From CAVRTM01 sp963724015 (GTDB lineage: Bacteria > Actinomycetota > Actinomycetes > Actinomycetales > Dermatophilaceae): a DNA stretch of 64,000 bases. The DNA is taken from contig CAVRTM010000014.1 in the NCBI GenBank assembly GCA_963724015.1, positions 124,001-188,000 on the forward strand, read 5' to 3'. Position 1 is the first letter of the stretch. Every line of letters begins with the position of its first letter. The notes under the pieces are model-generated. The model searched no databases, had not been told where the DNA came from, and saw only the letters and a list, made by a program, of their open reading frames with translations. Both the position numbers and the translations under genes were made by a program. Positions 20,183-29,507 of this stretch are shown in pieces.

Positions 20183-21085
20183 TCAGGCCGAGGTCTTGTA
20201 GACCTGCTCCTCATGCCAGACGCGGTGGAGCTCAGCGGGCACGCGGGTGCCGGGTCGGGGCTGAAGCTCGCGCCCGTGGAGGTCGTAGACCTGCTTGCTT
20301 GCCTCGGTGCGGGCGGTGAAGCTGGGGGACACCTGCACCTCGAGCGCCGGCGACAGCCCCAGCGCGCCGCGGTCGAACAGCTTGTGGTGGAGCGAGCAGA
20401 GGGCAAGCCCGTTGTCGAGCTCGTCGGGGCCACCGAGGTTGAACCAGCGGACGTGGGCCGCCTCGATGCCGACCGGCGTGGTGCCCAGTCGCCCGTCGTA
20501 TCCGCAGAAGGCGCAGCACTCATCCCATGCCTTGAGGATCTCGGCGACCCAGCGGCGGCTGCGCTGGCGCTGCTGAGCAACCGGCGCCGTCTGGCCGGCG
20601 TGCAGCACGGCGGCGGGGTCCAGTCCCACGGCGAGCAGGACGTCCGGGGCGACGGTGTCGGGGAAGTGGGTCTCGACCAAGGTGCGGGCCACCGCGGCGC
20701 GGACGTTGGCGTCCCGCAGCTGGCGCTCGAGAGAAGCGTCGAGACGTCCTGTGGGCCGGAACGTGTCGAGCTGTCCGAGAAGGTCGTCGGGGACCTCCGT
20801 GTCCAGATTCCAGATGCCGTCGCGGCGAAGACGCGTGAACGGGTAGGCCGCGGACTGCCGTCGTCCGGTCCTGGTCTGAGGGCCGAACTCGCCGATCAGC
20901 CCGGCGAGTCGGTCCTGCGCCAGGTCCCAGCTGACGGCGCTGGACCCCGTCACTTCGATCTGACCGAGGGCCAGCAGGACCAGCAGGGGCTTGTGCGGGA
21001 CACGTCTGCCGTTGTGCTGGTACTGGCGCAGAGAGGTGAGTCGCTCAAGCACCTGCTCGAGTGCGCTGTCGTTGTCCCCTGCCAC
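20183..21085 (-). CDS. SBD-HNH endonuclease of the phosphorothioate-dependent (ScoMcrA-like) type
   Basis: 300 residues, intact, GTG at 21085. The N-terminal half carries YQHNGRRVPHKPLLVLLALG and RQSAAYPFTRLRRDGIW, the pattern of the sulfur-binding domain that recognises phosphorothioated DNA. The C-terminal half is an HNH nuclease with a Cys pair (CCAFCGYDG), EAAHVRWFNLGGPDELDNGL and CSLHHKLFDRGALGL. Type IV restriction enzymes such as Streptomyces coelicolor ScoMcrA cut DNA carrying dnd-type sulfur modification. No dnd genes are visible here, as expected for a host that restricts incoming modified DNA. Specificity is inferred from domain pattern; some SBD homologues recognise other marks. 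Confidence 0.87.
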   Translation of the reverse strand: MAGDNDSALEQVLERLTSLRQYQHNGRRVPHKPLLVLLALGQIEVTGSSAVSWDLAQDRLAGLIGEFGPQTRTGRRQSAAYPFTRLRRDGIWNLDTEVPDDLLGQLDTFRPTGRLDASLERQLRDANVRAAVARTLVETHFPDTVAPDVLLAVGLDPAAVLHAGQTAPVAQQRQRSRRWVAEILKAWDECCAFCGYDGRLGTTPVGIEAAHVRWFNLGGPDELDNGLALCSLHHKLFDRGALGLSPALEVQVSPSFTARTEASKQVYDLHGRELQPRPGTRVPAELHRVWHEEQVYKTSA

Positions 21086-21277
21086 GGACGCATCGTAGGT
21101 CCACCCATGCGTGCTCGACGGCTATGTCCCGAGCGACACCCGTCTGGAGTCCACGGTTCAGGATGTGCGGAGGCCCCGCGGGTTGTATTGCAACAGAGCA
21201 AAACCTCTATTGCCCTGCGGTTGCTTGGGACATACCTTCTGCACCGAGACCAGGAGCGGGAACCGAAGGGTGTGCTG

Positions 21278-22774
21278 ATGGAACGGTACGAGGCCGAGCC
21301 GACGCAGTCGTTGCGCAGGAACGCGGTAGGCCTGGGCGGGGCGGTCATCATGTCCGCGGCCCTCATGGGCCCTGCGGTGTCGGTGTACTTCAACCCGCAG
21401 GTGGCGGCGGCCAATGCCGGCGCGGCCACACCGTTCGTCTTCGTGCTCGGCATGGTCGTCATGCTGGTCGTGGCCAACGGCGTGATGGAGATGTCCCGCG
21501 TGCTTCCCAGCGCGGGCGCCTTCTACACCTACGTCTCCAGGGGCGTGGGTCCGCGCAGCGGGTTCGTCACGGGCGCGCTGATGTTCGCGGCGTACGCCCT
21601 GCTCGTGCCGGCCGAGCTGGCGCTCATCGGGATCTACACCCACGACGTCCTGGCCGACTACGGCATCAACATCCCGTGGGCCATCGTCTCGGCGGTGTTC
21701 CTGTGCCTCCTGGTCTTCCTGTCCCTGGAGGGGATCACCAGCTCGCTGCGCACCGCGCTGGTGCTCTTCTCGGCGGAGGTGCTGGTCATCCTCGTGCTGA
21801 GCACCGTCATCCTGGTCAAGGGCGGCGCCGACGGCCTCACCGCCGCCCCGCTGAACCCGGCGCAGTCCTCGCACGGCGTCTCCGGCATCGCCCTCGGCAT
21901 GGTGTTCGCCATCCTGTCCTTCGTGGGCTTCGAGGCGGCGACCACGCTGGGGGAGGAGGTGCGCGAGCCCAGGAGGAACGTTCCCCGCGGGATGTTCCTG
22001 GCCCTGCTCTTCGTCGGTGCCATCTACCTGTACTGCACGTACTCGGAGATGATCGGCTTCGGCGTGGCCAACGTCGACAAGCTGGCCGGCGACGCCGCAC
22101 CGTTCACCACCCTGGCCAACACCTACGCCCCGTGGCTGAAGCTGCTCGTCGGGCTGGCCGGGATCTCGAGCATCTTCGCGGTCACCATGAACACCAACAA
22201 CGGGATCGTGCGGATCATCTTCGCCATGAGCCGCGAGGGCATGCTCCCCGCGCGGCTGTCCACCGTGCACCCGGTGCACCGCACGCCGACCACGGCGATC
22301 TGGGTGCAGGGCGCGTTCGCGCTCGTGCTGACGTTCGGCGTCGGCCTGGTGGCCGGGCCGTTCAACACCTACGTCTACCTCGGGTCGATCCTCACCCTCG
22401 CGATCATCCCGGTCTACATGCTCACGAACCTGGCGTGCATGCGGTACTTCGCCGTGGCAGGGGCCGAGAGGCGGCGTTCGCTCCTCCGACACGGGGTGCT
22501 GCCGGTCGCCGCCATCCTCCTGCTGCTCATCCCGGTGTACGGCCAGGTGTACCCCGTTCCGGCCGCGCCGCTGCGCTACTTCCCCTACCTGGTCCTGCTC
22601 TACATCGCCGTCGCCGCGGTGTGGGCCACCATGCTCGGCAGGTCCCGTCCCGAGGTGCTGCTTCGCGCCGGCGCCGTGCTGGCCACCGGCGAGGTCGGCG
22701 CCGCCGACGCCGCTGAGGTCGGCACGGCCGACGCTGGTGAGGTCGGGACGGCTGACGCCGGCGACGTCCGATGA
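21278..22774 (+). CDS. APC-superfamily amino acid/polyamine permease
   Basis: About 498 residues and about 12 membrane helices, intact. The family signature near the N-terminus is GGAVIMSAALMGPAVSVYFN, followed by SAGAFYTYVSRGVGPRSGFV and FVGFEAATTLGEEVREPRRN. The open frame extends far upstream, but GAAGGG seven bases before ATG 21278 and the start of homology fix this start. The C-terminal tail carries three copies of an 8-residue EVGxADAx repeat. The next gene starts within its stop (ATGA). Position next to an aminobutyraldehyde dehydrogenase suggests import of a polyamine, GABA precursor or related amine. The exact substrate is not readable. Confidence 0.9.
   Translation: MERYEAEPTQSLRRNAVGLGGAVIMSAALMGPAVSVYFNPQVAAANAGAATPFVFVLGMVVMLVVANGVMEMSRVLPSAGAFYTYVSRGVGPRSGFVTGALMFAAYALLVPAELALIGIYTHDVLADYGINIPWAIVSAVFLCLLVFLSLEGITSSLRTALVLFSAEVLVILVLSTVILVKGGADGLTAAPLNPAQSSHGVSGIALGMVFAILSFVGFEAATTLGEEVREPRRNVPRGMFLALLFVGAIYLYCTYSEMIGFGVANVDKLAGDAAPFTTLANTYAPWLKLLVGLAGISSIFAVTMNTNNGIVRIIFAMSREGMLPARLSTVHPVHRTPTTAIWVQGAFALVLTFGVGLVAGPFNTYVYLGSILTLAIIPVYMLTNLACMRYFAVAGAERRRSLLRHGVLPVAAILLLLIPVYGQVYPVPAAPLRYFPYLVLLYIAVAAVWATMLGRSRPEVLLRAGAVLATGEVGAADAAEVGTADAGEVGTADAGDVR
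22691..22762 (+). repeat. 24-bp tandem repeat, three copies, in permease tail
   Basis: Units start at 22691, 22715 and 22739 with GAGGTCGG. They encode EVGAADAA, EVGTADAG and EVGTADAG in frame at the permease C-terminus, so copy number can change without breaking the protein. Confidence 0.85.
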
Positions 22775-23190
22775 GGCAGCTCCTCACCCTGGACGTCGCC
22801 CAGCGCCTGGTCGCTGCCGCCCTCGACGAGGCAGGGCGGCGTGGAGCGCAGGTCTCGGCAGCCGTGGTCGACGCCGGCGGTCACCTGGTCGCCTTCGCCC
22901 GGATGGACGGTGCGGAGATCGCCGGGCCGACGCTGGCCGTCGACAAGGCCTACACGGCGGTGGCGCAGAGCACGTCGACCGAGGAGCTGGCCGCGCTGGT
23001 GGCGCCCGGGGGCCCGCTGTTCGGACTGCAGGCCAACGGCGGTGGACGCTACGTCGTCTTCGGCGGTGGCGTGCCGATCGAGGCCGGTGGCGAGATCGTC
23101 GGCGGCCTCGGCGTCAGCGGTTCGACCGTCCCGAACGACGTCGCGTGCGCAGGGCACGCGGTGCAGCTCTTCGCCGACCTGGTGCACTGA
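22771..23190 (+). CDS. HbpS/GlcG-like (DUF336) heme-binding protein
   Basis: 139 residues, intact. MRQLLTLDVAQRLVAAALDE leads, then VSAAVVDAGGHLVAFARMDGAEIAGPTLAVDKAYTA and FGGGVPIEAGGEIVGGLGVSG, the HbpS/GlcG fold. Family members bind heme or cobalamin-like cofactors or act as small accessory proteins in catabolic operons; the exact role is often unknown. The start overlaps the permease stop and the dehydrogenase follows 45 bases later, so the three genes form one operon. Confidence 0.9.
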   Translation: MRQLLTLDVAQRLVAAALDEAGRRGAQVSAAVVDAGGHLVAFARMDGAEIAGPTLAVDKAYTAVAQSTSTEELAALVAPGGPLFGLQANGGGRYVVFGGGVPIEAGGEIVGGLGVSGSTVPNDVACAGHAVQLFADLVH

Positions 23191-23235
23191 CCGGCCGGCT
23201 CCACGGCACAGCCCCTGCATCCCGAAAGGCTCCCG

Positions 23236-24713
23236 ATGTACCAGTTCATCGACGGCGAGCGTCGCCGCGGCACCTCATCGACCACGATCGATCTCGTCGA
23301 CCCCTCCTGCGGCGAGGCGTACGACGCGATCCAGCTCGCCTCCCACAACGACGTGGAAGCCGCCGTGCAGGCCGCGCGGCGCGCCTTCGGCGGCTGGTCC
23401 GGCACCACCCCGGGCGAGCGCGCCGAGATCCTCGCCCGCATCTCCGTGGCGTTGGCGGCCCGCGCCGAGGAGTTCGCGGAGGCCGAGAGCCGCCAGGCGG
23501 GCAAGCCGATCAGGCTCGCCCGCGAGTTCGACGTCCCCGGCACCGTGGACAACGTCGCCTTCTTCGCCGGCGCGGCGCGCAACCTCGAGGGCCGGGCCAC
23601 CGGGGAGTACTCCGCGGACCACACCAGCTCGATCCGCCGGGAAGCCATCGGGGTCGTCGGCTCCATCGCCCCGTGGAACTACCCGCTGCAGATGGCCGGG
23701 TGGAAGGTCCTCCCGGCCATCGCCGCCGGCAACACCATCGTCCTCAAGCCGTCCGAGCTGACGCCGGTCACGTCGCTCCTGCTGGCCGAGCTGGCGGCCG
23801 AGGCGGGCCTGCCGCCCGGCGTGCTCAACGTCGTCACCGGGAGCGGCCCGGAGGCGGGCGCCCACCTGGTGGCGCACCCGGACGTGGACATGGTGTCGTT
23901 CACCGGGTCCACCGCCGTGGGCAAGAGCGTCCTCACCGCAGCCGCGGCAACGGTGAAGCGCACCCACATGGAGCTCGGTGGCAAGGCGCCCTTCGTCGTC
24001 TTCGACGACGCGGACCTCGAGGCGGCAGCCCACGGCGCCGTCGCCGGGTCACTCATCAACACCGGGCAGGACTGCACCGCCGCCACCAGGGCCTACGTGC
24101 AACGCCCGCTGTACGACGCGTTCGTCGACGCCGTCTCGCAGCTCATGGGCTCGGTCCAGCTCGGACCGACCGGCGACCCGGCCACCGACCTCGGCCCGCT
24201 GGTCTCCACCCGCCAGCAGCAGCACGTGGCGCCATGGTCGACCGGGCCCGGGCCGCCGGCGCCCGCGTCCTCTGCGGTGGCGGGATCCCCGGCGGGGAGC
24301 TGGCTCGCGGGTCCTACTACGAGCCGACGCTGATCGTCGACGCCGAGCAGAAGTCCGAGATCGTCCAGGCGGAGGTGTTCGGACCGGTCCTGGTCGTGCT
24401 GCCGTTCGACACCGACGACGAGGGGCTGGCACTGGCCAACGACACGCCGTACGGGCTGGCCGCGTCGGCGTGGACCCGCGACGTCTACCGGTCCCTGCGG
24501 GCCACCCGGGAGATCCGCGCCGGCGTCGTCTGGGTCAACGACCACATCCCGATCATCAGCGAGATGCCGCACGGGGGCTACGGGCAGTCAGGGTTCGGCA
24601 AGGACATGAGCCAGTACTCCCTGGACGAGTACACGCAGGTGAAGCACGTGATGTACGACCGCACCGGCACGGCGCAGAAGCCTTGGCACAGAACGATTTT
24701 CACCCTTCCCTGA
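23236..24713 (+). CDS. Gamma-aminobutyraldehyde dehydrogenase-like ALDH, one frameshift
   Basis: About 490 residues. It oxidises an aldehyde to the acid with NAD. Landmarks are APWNYPLQMAGWKVLPAIAAG, FTGSTAVGKSV, HMELGGKAPFVVF (catalytic Glu) and NTGQDCTAATR (catalytic Cys), then EVFGPVLVVLPFD and NDTPYGLAASAWT. The C-terminus KPWHRTIFTLP and the NTGQDCTAATR motif are typical of aminobutyraldehyde dehydrogenases that turn putrescine-derived aminobutyraldehyde into GABA. The frame changes near 24230 (one base missing or extra before AMVDRARAAGARV). With the permease, this suggests amine catabolism. Confidence 0.9.
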
Positions 24714-25184
24714 CGGGGGCGCTCGCCTGCCGAAATAGCGACCTCGGCAACGCAGGTGCGATGTGGAAGAACGGCTCGGAGACGGGAGCCATTTGGAGCG
24801 TAGAATCTAGCGATTGACTCGAGAGCGGATATTTAGAAGAGCACATAAACGAAAAGCCGGCTACTTACGTGGATAAGAGCTGATAAGAGCAGACACACAC
24901 CAGCAGCGCACGAAACAGAGACAGATCAGCAGGAAGAGAGCAGGCCAGAGAGAGGTTGAGTGTAGAACGCTGAGAGCTGCGCAACGAGTGCTCAGAGCTG
25001 AGAGGATGACGAGTTGGGGAAGGGGGGGGGGGGAGCGGGAGGAGGGGGGGGGCTGGGTGGGGGTGCGAGAGGTGGGCGCGCGGGGTACGGCGGCTCTCCC
25101 GTCGCGCCTTCGCCAGACGGCCGCCCGGCTGGGATGGGTGCGCCTGTCCAGGGCGCGGCAACCGCCGGCTTGCCGGTGCGGAGC
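24714..25184. other. Non-coding anomalous tract: purine-rich, low GC, then long G runs
   Basis: No gene. From about 24820 the base composition changes abruptly to purine-rich simple sequence (repeated AGAG, CACAC and similar) to about 25015. G-runs follow, of 12 at 25022-25033 and 9 at 25044-25052, before normal high-GC sequence resumes near 25076. It looks unlike the rest of the window and may be a poorly resolved assembly join. Confidence 0.7.
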
Positions 25185-25953
25185 TCAGGACGTGAAGAAG
25201 GCGCGCAGGACCGGTGCGAGGACGTCGTCGGCGGCACCGTGCCCCTGCCCGGGAAGGACCTGCATCGACGCGTCCGGGACCGTGTCCGCGATCGTCTCGC
25301 GCGGCCTCGGCGGCCCAGCCGGCGCTCGCTCCGCCGGCCAGGGCCAGTGTGCGGGCCGGGATCTTGGCCAGCCGGTCCACCGGCGCCACGCCGCCGTTGC
25401 ACAGCGTGATGTCGTACGGCAGCGTGTGCGCGATCGCCAGCATGCCCGGCCAGTCCGGGCCGGCCTTGATCATGTCGATCACCTGCGGCGGCGCCCCGGT
25501 GGTCCGCAGGAACAGGGCCGCCGCCTCGTCCCGGTGCCCCGACGCGGCCAGCCGGCGCAGGTCGTCCGCCAGCTCCGGGGTCGGTCCGCCTTCGCCCGCG
25601 TACGGCGGTTCGTAGGCCGCCAGCCGGCGGATGTCCACCCCGGCCGCGGCCGCCTCGAGGGCCAGGGCCGCCCCGGAGGAGTGCCCGAACACGCACGCCG
25701 CGCCGCCGGCCGCCGACACGACGGCCTCCAGGTCCTCCACCTCACGCTCGACCGCGTAGGCGCCGGCGTCGGAGCTGTCGCCGCGCCCGCGCCGGTCGTA
25801 CAGGTACACCGTGAAGTCGGGCTCCAGGCAGGCCGCGAGCGACCGGAACGACTTCCGGTCGCAGAACGCACCGGGCACCATCACCAGCGCCGGCCCCTCG
25901 CCCCGACGGTCGTACGCGATCGTGGTGCCATCGGCTGACTGGACCTTCTCCAC
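25185..25953 (-). CDS. Alpha/beta-fold hydrolase, one frameshift
   Basis: About 256 residues. The core has VMVPGAFCDRKSFRSLA, YLYDRRGRGDSSD, the nucleophile elbow FGHSSGAALALEAAAAG, and a C-terminal His in LPGQGHGAADDVLAPVLRAF. GTG at 25953 is preferred because AGGAGA lies in front of it. A longer reading from 26043 begins with a non-conserved Arg-rich stretch. The frame changes near 25310. Likely an esterase or epoxide/haloperoxidase-like hydrolase; the substrate is unknown. Confidence 0.88.
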
Positions 25954-26294
25954 GGGTGGTCTCCTTCTCCTCGGCTGGGACTGACGATAGGGGTAGGACC
26001 GCGCCCGCGGGCAGAACTCATCGGCGTACTCCCTGAGGAGCACCTCCTACAATGGCTCACGCGGGCTCACCACCCCTACCAAGGACGTCCATGACAATCT
26101 GGGCAGACCTCCTCTGGTCTTCCGGGTGGAGGCGTGTCAGGTAGTGAGAGCCTGTCGGGCCGTACGTGTGAGGTTGTCTCGCTGAGTTCCGGTGCTATGC
26201 CGACGGTAGGAAAGGCCGCGCGTCGAGACGATCACTGCGTGATCACATCGTGAAATAATTCCGTTTCGGTGGCGGGGTTGGAAGTTCGTCCAGC
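25954..26294. other. Divergent intergenic region before the VirD4-like operon
   Basis: No gene seen. The stretch 26230-26294 is relatively AT-rich (AAATAATTCCGTTTC) and probably holds the promoter of the operon that starts at 26295. Confidence 0.5.
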
Positions 26295-27222
26295 ATGATC
26301 GTCCCCGTGGGCTTCTGTGGCAATTGCGGCGAGCGAATGACCGGGACCTTTTGCGGTAATTGCGGCCAGCAGGCGGAACGGCCTGGCACGGTGGAGGACG
26401 CGGCCACGCAACCGATGGAAGTCGTCACCCCGCAAAGGGTGACGACCGACGAGGCGCCGCCACCTGCTCCGACAGCTGCTTCGCCGCCCCAGAGCGCCCC
26501 GAACAATGACCAGCCGTGGGGGGCCTCCCACCCCCGCTCCCACGACTGCTCGGCCTCAGCCCGTCCGTTCGCGCTCCGCTGTCCCGGCGTGGGCGATCGG
26601 GGTCGCCGCCGTCGTCGCCATCGCCTTGGGAGTACTCGTCGTTTGGAATCAGCACTGGCTCGGTGGCGGGACCAAGCCAGTGGCCGTCAGCACCGTCACG
26701 GCGACGGTCACGGCCGGCGTGCCCACGCCGACCGACGGATCTTCAGATCCGCCGACCGATGAACCGACCGACGAGCCGACGACGGAGGCGACAACGCCGA
26801 CTGTCACGTCGACGACGAAGTCGCCGTCGGAGTTGCGGGGCGAGGCCTTCGCGACACTCGAGCATCTCGTGGCCGACGACCGGAGCCTGTCACCGATCCG
26901 GGGCCAGTGGGTCGCTCAGCTGGCCAGCAAGTCCGAGGGCATCGTCGACAGGACCCAGCAGGCGGCCCCGTTCACGCTCCCTCAGATTCTCGCCGAGATC
27001 ATGTCGCTCAAGGACAATCCGGACTACGGACCACTCGTCCGCGTCGTTCATCAAGGCGACTGGGGCACGTCGACCGCCGGGCCAAAGCCGATGTGGGTCA
27101 CCGTTGCCGACATTGATGTGACGTCCAGGGCGGACGTGGTCTCGTGGTGCGAAGGACACTTCAGCCAACGAGGGCAGGCCCTGCTCAACGTCTGCTATCC
27201 CCGGCAGATGACCCTCAAGTGA
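26295..27222 (+). CDS. Zinc-ribbon, single-pass membrane protein, one frameshift
   Basis: About 309 residues. The N-terminal double CxxC zinc ribbon is FCGNCGERMTGTFCGNCGQQ. A Pro/Thr linker follows, then one membrane helix (AWAIGVAAVVAIALGVLVVW), a Thr/Pro/Asp-rich spacer with TDEPTDEPT, and an outside domain (LRGEAFATLEHLVADDRSL to VVSWCEGHFSQRGQALLNVC). The frame changes near 26510-26520, between ribbon and helix. This ribbon-TM-sensor layout is common in actinobacterial accessory clusters. The ligand and role are unknown. It is the first gene of the operon with the VirD4-like ATPase. Confidence 0.75.
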
Positions 27223-27266
27223 CGCGACCCCTGACGAAGACTGATCCCCCATGAAAGGCCCCGTGA

Positions 27267-28211
27267 ATGAGTGCTACACGTCCGTGCCGCAACTGTCGTG
27301 CCCAGGTTCCGGAGACGAGCCGGTTCTGCACGGAATGCGGGACGCCGACCTCGTTCCGCCCGCCGTCCGTGCAGGACGCGCCGATCGGGCAGCAACAGCA
27401 GGGGCCGCCCGCCGGCGGCCCAGCGAGGCCCACGCCGCCGTCCTGGTCCACCTCGACCAACTACGGATCGACATCGCGGCAGCAGCCTGTGAGCGGAATC
27501 GGAGTGGTGCCGCCCGTCGACGATCCGGGAATGAATGGCATTGCGCTGGCCCACGGAGAGGTCGTCAAGAGGGTCTACGAGCTCGGGCGGATCCAGCGGA
27601 TGTGGGGTTGGGTCCAGGGGACACTCATCGTGACTGACACGCGGGTGCTCTACCGCGCCGAGGCACACAACAAGCTGAACCGGAGCACCTTGAACAAGGA
27701 GATTCACCTCAAGGACGTCCGCGGAGTGGGCCTGACCACCCGGCGTGGAATGAGCGCCGCAGGGCTCGGTGCGTGGCTGCTCGGGGGCTTCCTCTCCTTC
27801 TTCGTCGTCCTCTTCTTCAGCGGAGCCCTCAGCATGGCCAGCTCCTTCAACAGCTACGGCGGGGACTCAGGCACCTCCTTCTGGTTGTTCCTGCTCATCC
27901 TCCTGTGGGCCGCGGCCTGCATCACCATCTTCATCATCCGACGCAAGGCCTCCGTCGTCGTCCTGTCCATCTTCTCCAGCGACATCGAAGGATCGCCCAT
28001 ATCGGTGACTGGAGTGGTTGGCAACAGCGGCGGGCACGGCTTCCTCGCCATGCTTGCCGGTCCGCTGATCCTGCTCCTGGAGCGCCTCGGAATCATCGAG
28101 GCAGGGGCTGCCGCCGAGTCCGCGGAGATCGAGTCGGTTCGGCAGGTCTACGGCGAGCTCGGCGCGGTCATCCTGGACCTCCAGAGCCGCGGCGCGCTCG
28201 GAGCCGTCTGA
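27267..28211 (+). CDS. Zinc-ribbon, PH-like domain membrane protein
   Basis: 314 residues, intact. The N-terminal ribbon is CRNCRAQVPETSRFCTECG and the linker is Gln/Pro-rich. A bacterial PH-like strand region follows (WGWVQGTLIVTDTRVLYRAE, NKEIHLKDVRGVGLTTRRG). Two membrane helices (LLGGFLSFFVVLFFSGALS and FWLFLLILLWAAACITIFII) come next, then a second strand set (ASVVVLSIFSSDIEGSPISV) and a helix ending in EIESVRQVYGELGAVILDLQ. Likely an inner-membrane scaffold; no enzyme motif. It ends 3 bases before the ATPase gene. Confidence 0.75.
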   Translation: MSATRPCRNCRAQVPETSRFCTECGTPTSFRPPSVQDAPIGQQQQGPPAGGPARPTPPSWSTSTNYGSTSRQQPVSGIGVVPPVDDPGMNGIALAHGEVVKRVYELGRIQRMWGWVQGTLIVTDTRVLYRAEAHNKLNRSTLNKEIHLKDVRGVGLTTRRGMSAAGLGAWLLGGFLSFFVVLFFSGALSMASSFNSYGGDSGTSFWLFLLILLWAAACITIFIIRRKASVVVLSIFSSDIEGSPISVTGVVGNSGGHGFLAMLAGPLILLLERLGIIEAGAAAESAEIESVRQVYGELGAVILDLQSRGALGAV

Positions 28212-28214
28212 CCG

Positions 28215-29507
28215 ATGGCATACCGACCCGAGATCGTCGAAGGCGAGACCTTGGGCCCCGCGAGTGGATATCTCGGGCCCGCCGACGCGACGGTGGGCGT
28301 GCGGGGCGTGGGGGGGACATCGATCGGTTTCTCTGATACGACCCTCGGACGCCACGTCCTGTTCCTGGGCGGGATCGGCTCGGGCAAGACCGTTGGCATG
28401 TCCTCGCTCGTGGACTCCATTCGCGCCGAGAGCCGACCGGACGATGTCTTCGTCTTCTTCGACACCAAGGGCGACTACATCGCGGAGTTCTTCCGCGACG
28501 GCGACGTGAGCCTTTCCCCCAGCACGGAGTCGGCGCACCCAGGCGCCAGGTTCTGGAACCTGTTCGCCGAGCTCGCCGATGTCGCACCAGTCGACCTTCC
28601 AGAGGTTGTTCGGGAGGTGGTCAGTTCCCTCATGGACGTGTCTGACGACGACCACAACCGCATCTGGGTCGCTATGGCCGCCGACGTGGTCGCCGCACTG
28701 ATCGTCGCGTATGCCCGCACGGGCAGGCCCTACACGAATGCCGACATCCGGGGGATGGCCGATTCATTGACGACCGAACAGATCCGGGCGATCCTCGCGC
28801 GCCACCCAGATCTTCGGGGAGCTGCGCAGTACATCGCCAAGGACGGCTCCAACACCACGACGTCGGTGATGATCTTCGTCCAGCAGGCCCTGCGACAGGT
28901 CTTCGCGGGCGGCTTCCGGCGGCATGGCGACTTCTCGGTGCGACACTTCCTTCGCGAACAAGCCAGCCGTGCACTGTTCCTCGAGTTCGACGTCGCGAAG
29001 GGAGAGACCGCGACGCCGGTGTTTCGGACCGTGCTCGACCTCGCACTCAAGGAAGCACTCGGTCGCGGCCGTCGGGCCGGACGCGTGATCATTGTCCTGG
29101 ACGAGTTCTCGCTCCTGCCCCGGGTTGCCCATCTGGACGCGGGCCTCAACTTCGGGCGCTCCCTGGGTCTTCGGTTCGTCGTCGGCACCCAGAACGTCGG
29201 ACAGGTGCTCAATGCATACGGGTCCGAGCGCGGCATGAGCATCCTGTCCGGCTTCGGCTCCGTTTTCGCATTCCGGATGTTCGACGAGCCGTCGCGGACG
29301 TTCGTCCGCCAGAGGTTCGGTACGAATCGCAAGCTCGTCAGGTACGACGGGGCGCTCAAGTCCCGCGGGGTCGGCGAGATCGTCGTTGACGGCTCCGTGA
29401 TCGAGGACTGGGACATGTCGGGTCTGCGGGTTGGTGAGTGCGTTGTCGGCCTGCCGAGCGGTCCGCCAGTGCTCTTCACGTTCGAGCCCCCTCGGAGAAC
29501 GACGTGA
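28215..29507 (+). CDS. VirD4/TraG-like (HerA-FtsK superfamily) ATPase
   Basis: 430 residues, intact. Walker A is HVLFLGGIGSGKTVGMSSL (near residue 55). DDVFVFFDTKGDYIAEFF follows, then a helical all-alpha-domain-like middle. Walker B is RVIIVLDEFSLLPRVAH and the sensor region is LGLRFVVGTQNVGQVLNAYG. The tail FRMFDEPSRTFVRQRFG matches the TraG-D C-terminal region of coupling proteins. Coupling proteins feed DNA or proteins to a secretion pore, but no other type IV secretion genes, relaxase or membrane helix are present here. Membrane attachment would have to come from the two zinc-ribbon neighbours. It overlaps the next gene by GTGA. Confidence 0.87.
   Translation: MAYRPEIVEGETLGPASGYLGPADATVGVRGVGGTSIGFSDTTLGRHVLFLGGIGSGKTVGMSSLVDSIRAESRPDDVFVFFDTKGDYIAEFFRDGDVSLSPSTESAHPGARFWNLFAELADVAPVDLPEVVREVVSSLMDVSDDDHNRIWVAMAADVVAALIVAYARTGRPYTNADIRGMADSLTTEQIRAILARHPDLRGAAQYIAKDGSNTTTSVMIFVQQALRQVFAGGFRRHGDFSVRHFLREQASRALFLEFDVAKGETATPVFRTVLDLALKEALGRGRRAGRVIIVLDEFSLLPRVAHLDAGLNFGRSLGLRFVVGTQNVGQVLNAYGSERGMSILSGFGSVFAFRMFDEPSRTFVRQRFGTNRKLVRYDGALKSRGVGEIVVDGSVIEDWDMSGLRVGECVVGLPSGPPVLFTFEPPRRTT

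Noticed and set aside
19628..21277. Long plus-strand extension of the permease gene
   Set aside because: Crosses the HNH and DUF2075 genes in antisense and has no RBS; homology and the RBS place the start at 21278.
25016..25065. G-quadruplex regulatory element
   Set aside because: Sequence could fold as one, but its position in an anomalous tract makes an assembly artefact more likely; kept only as part of the anomaly.
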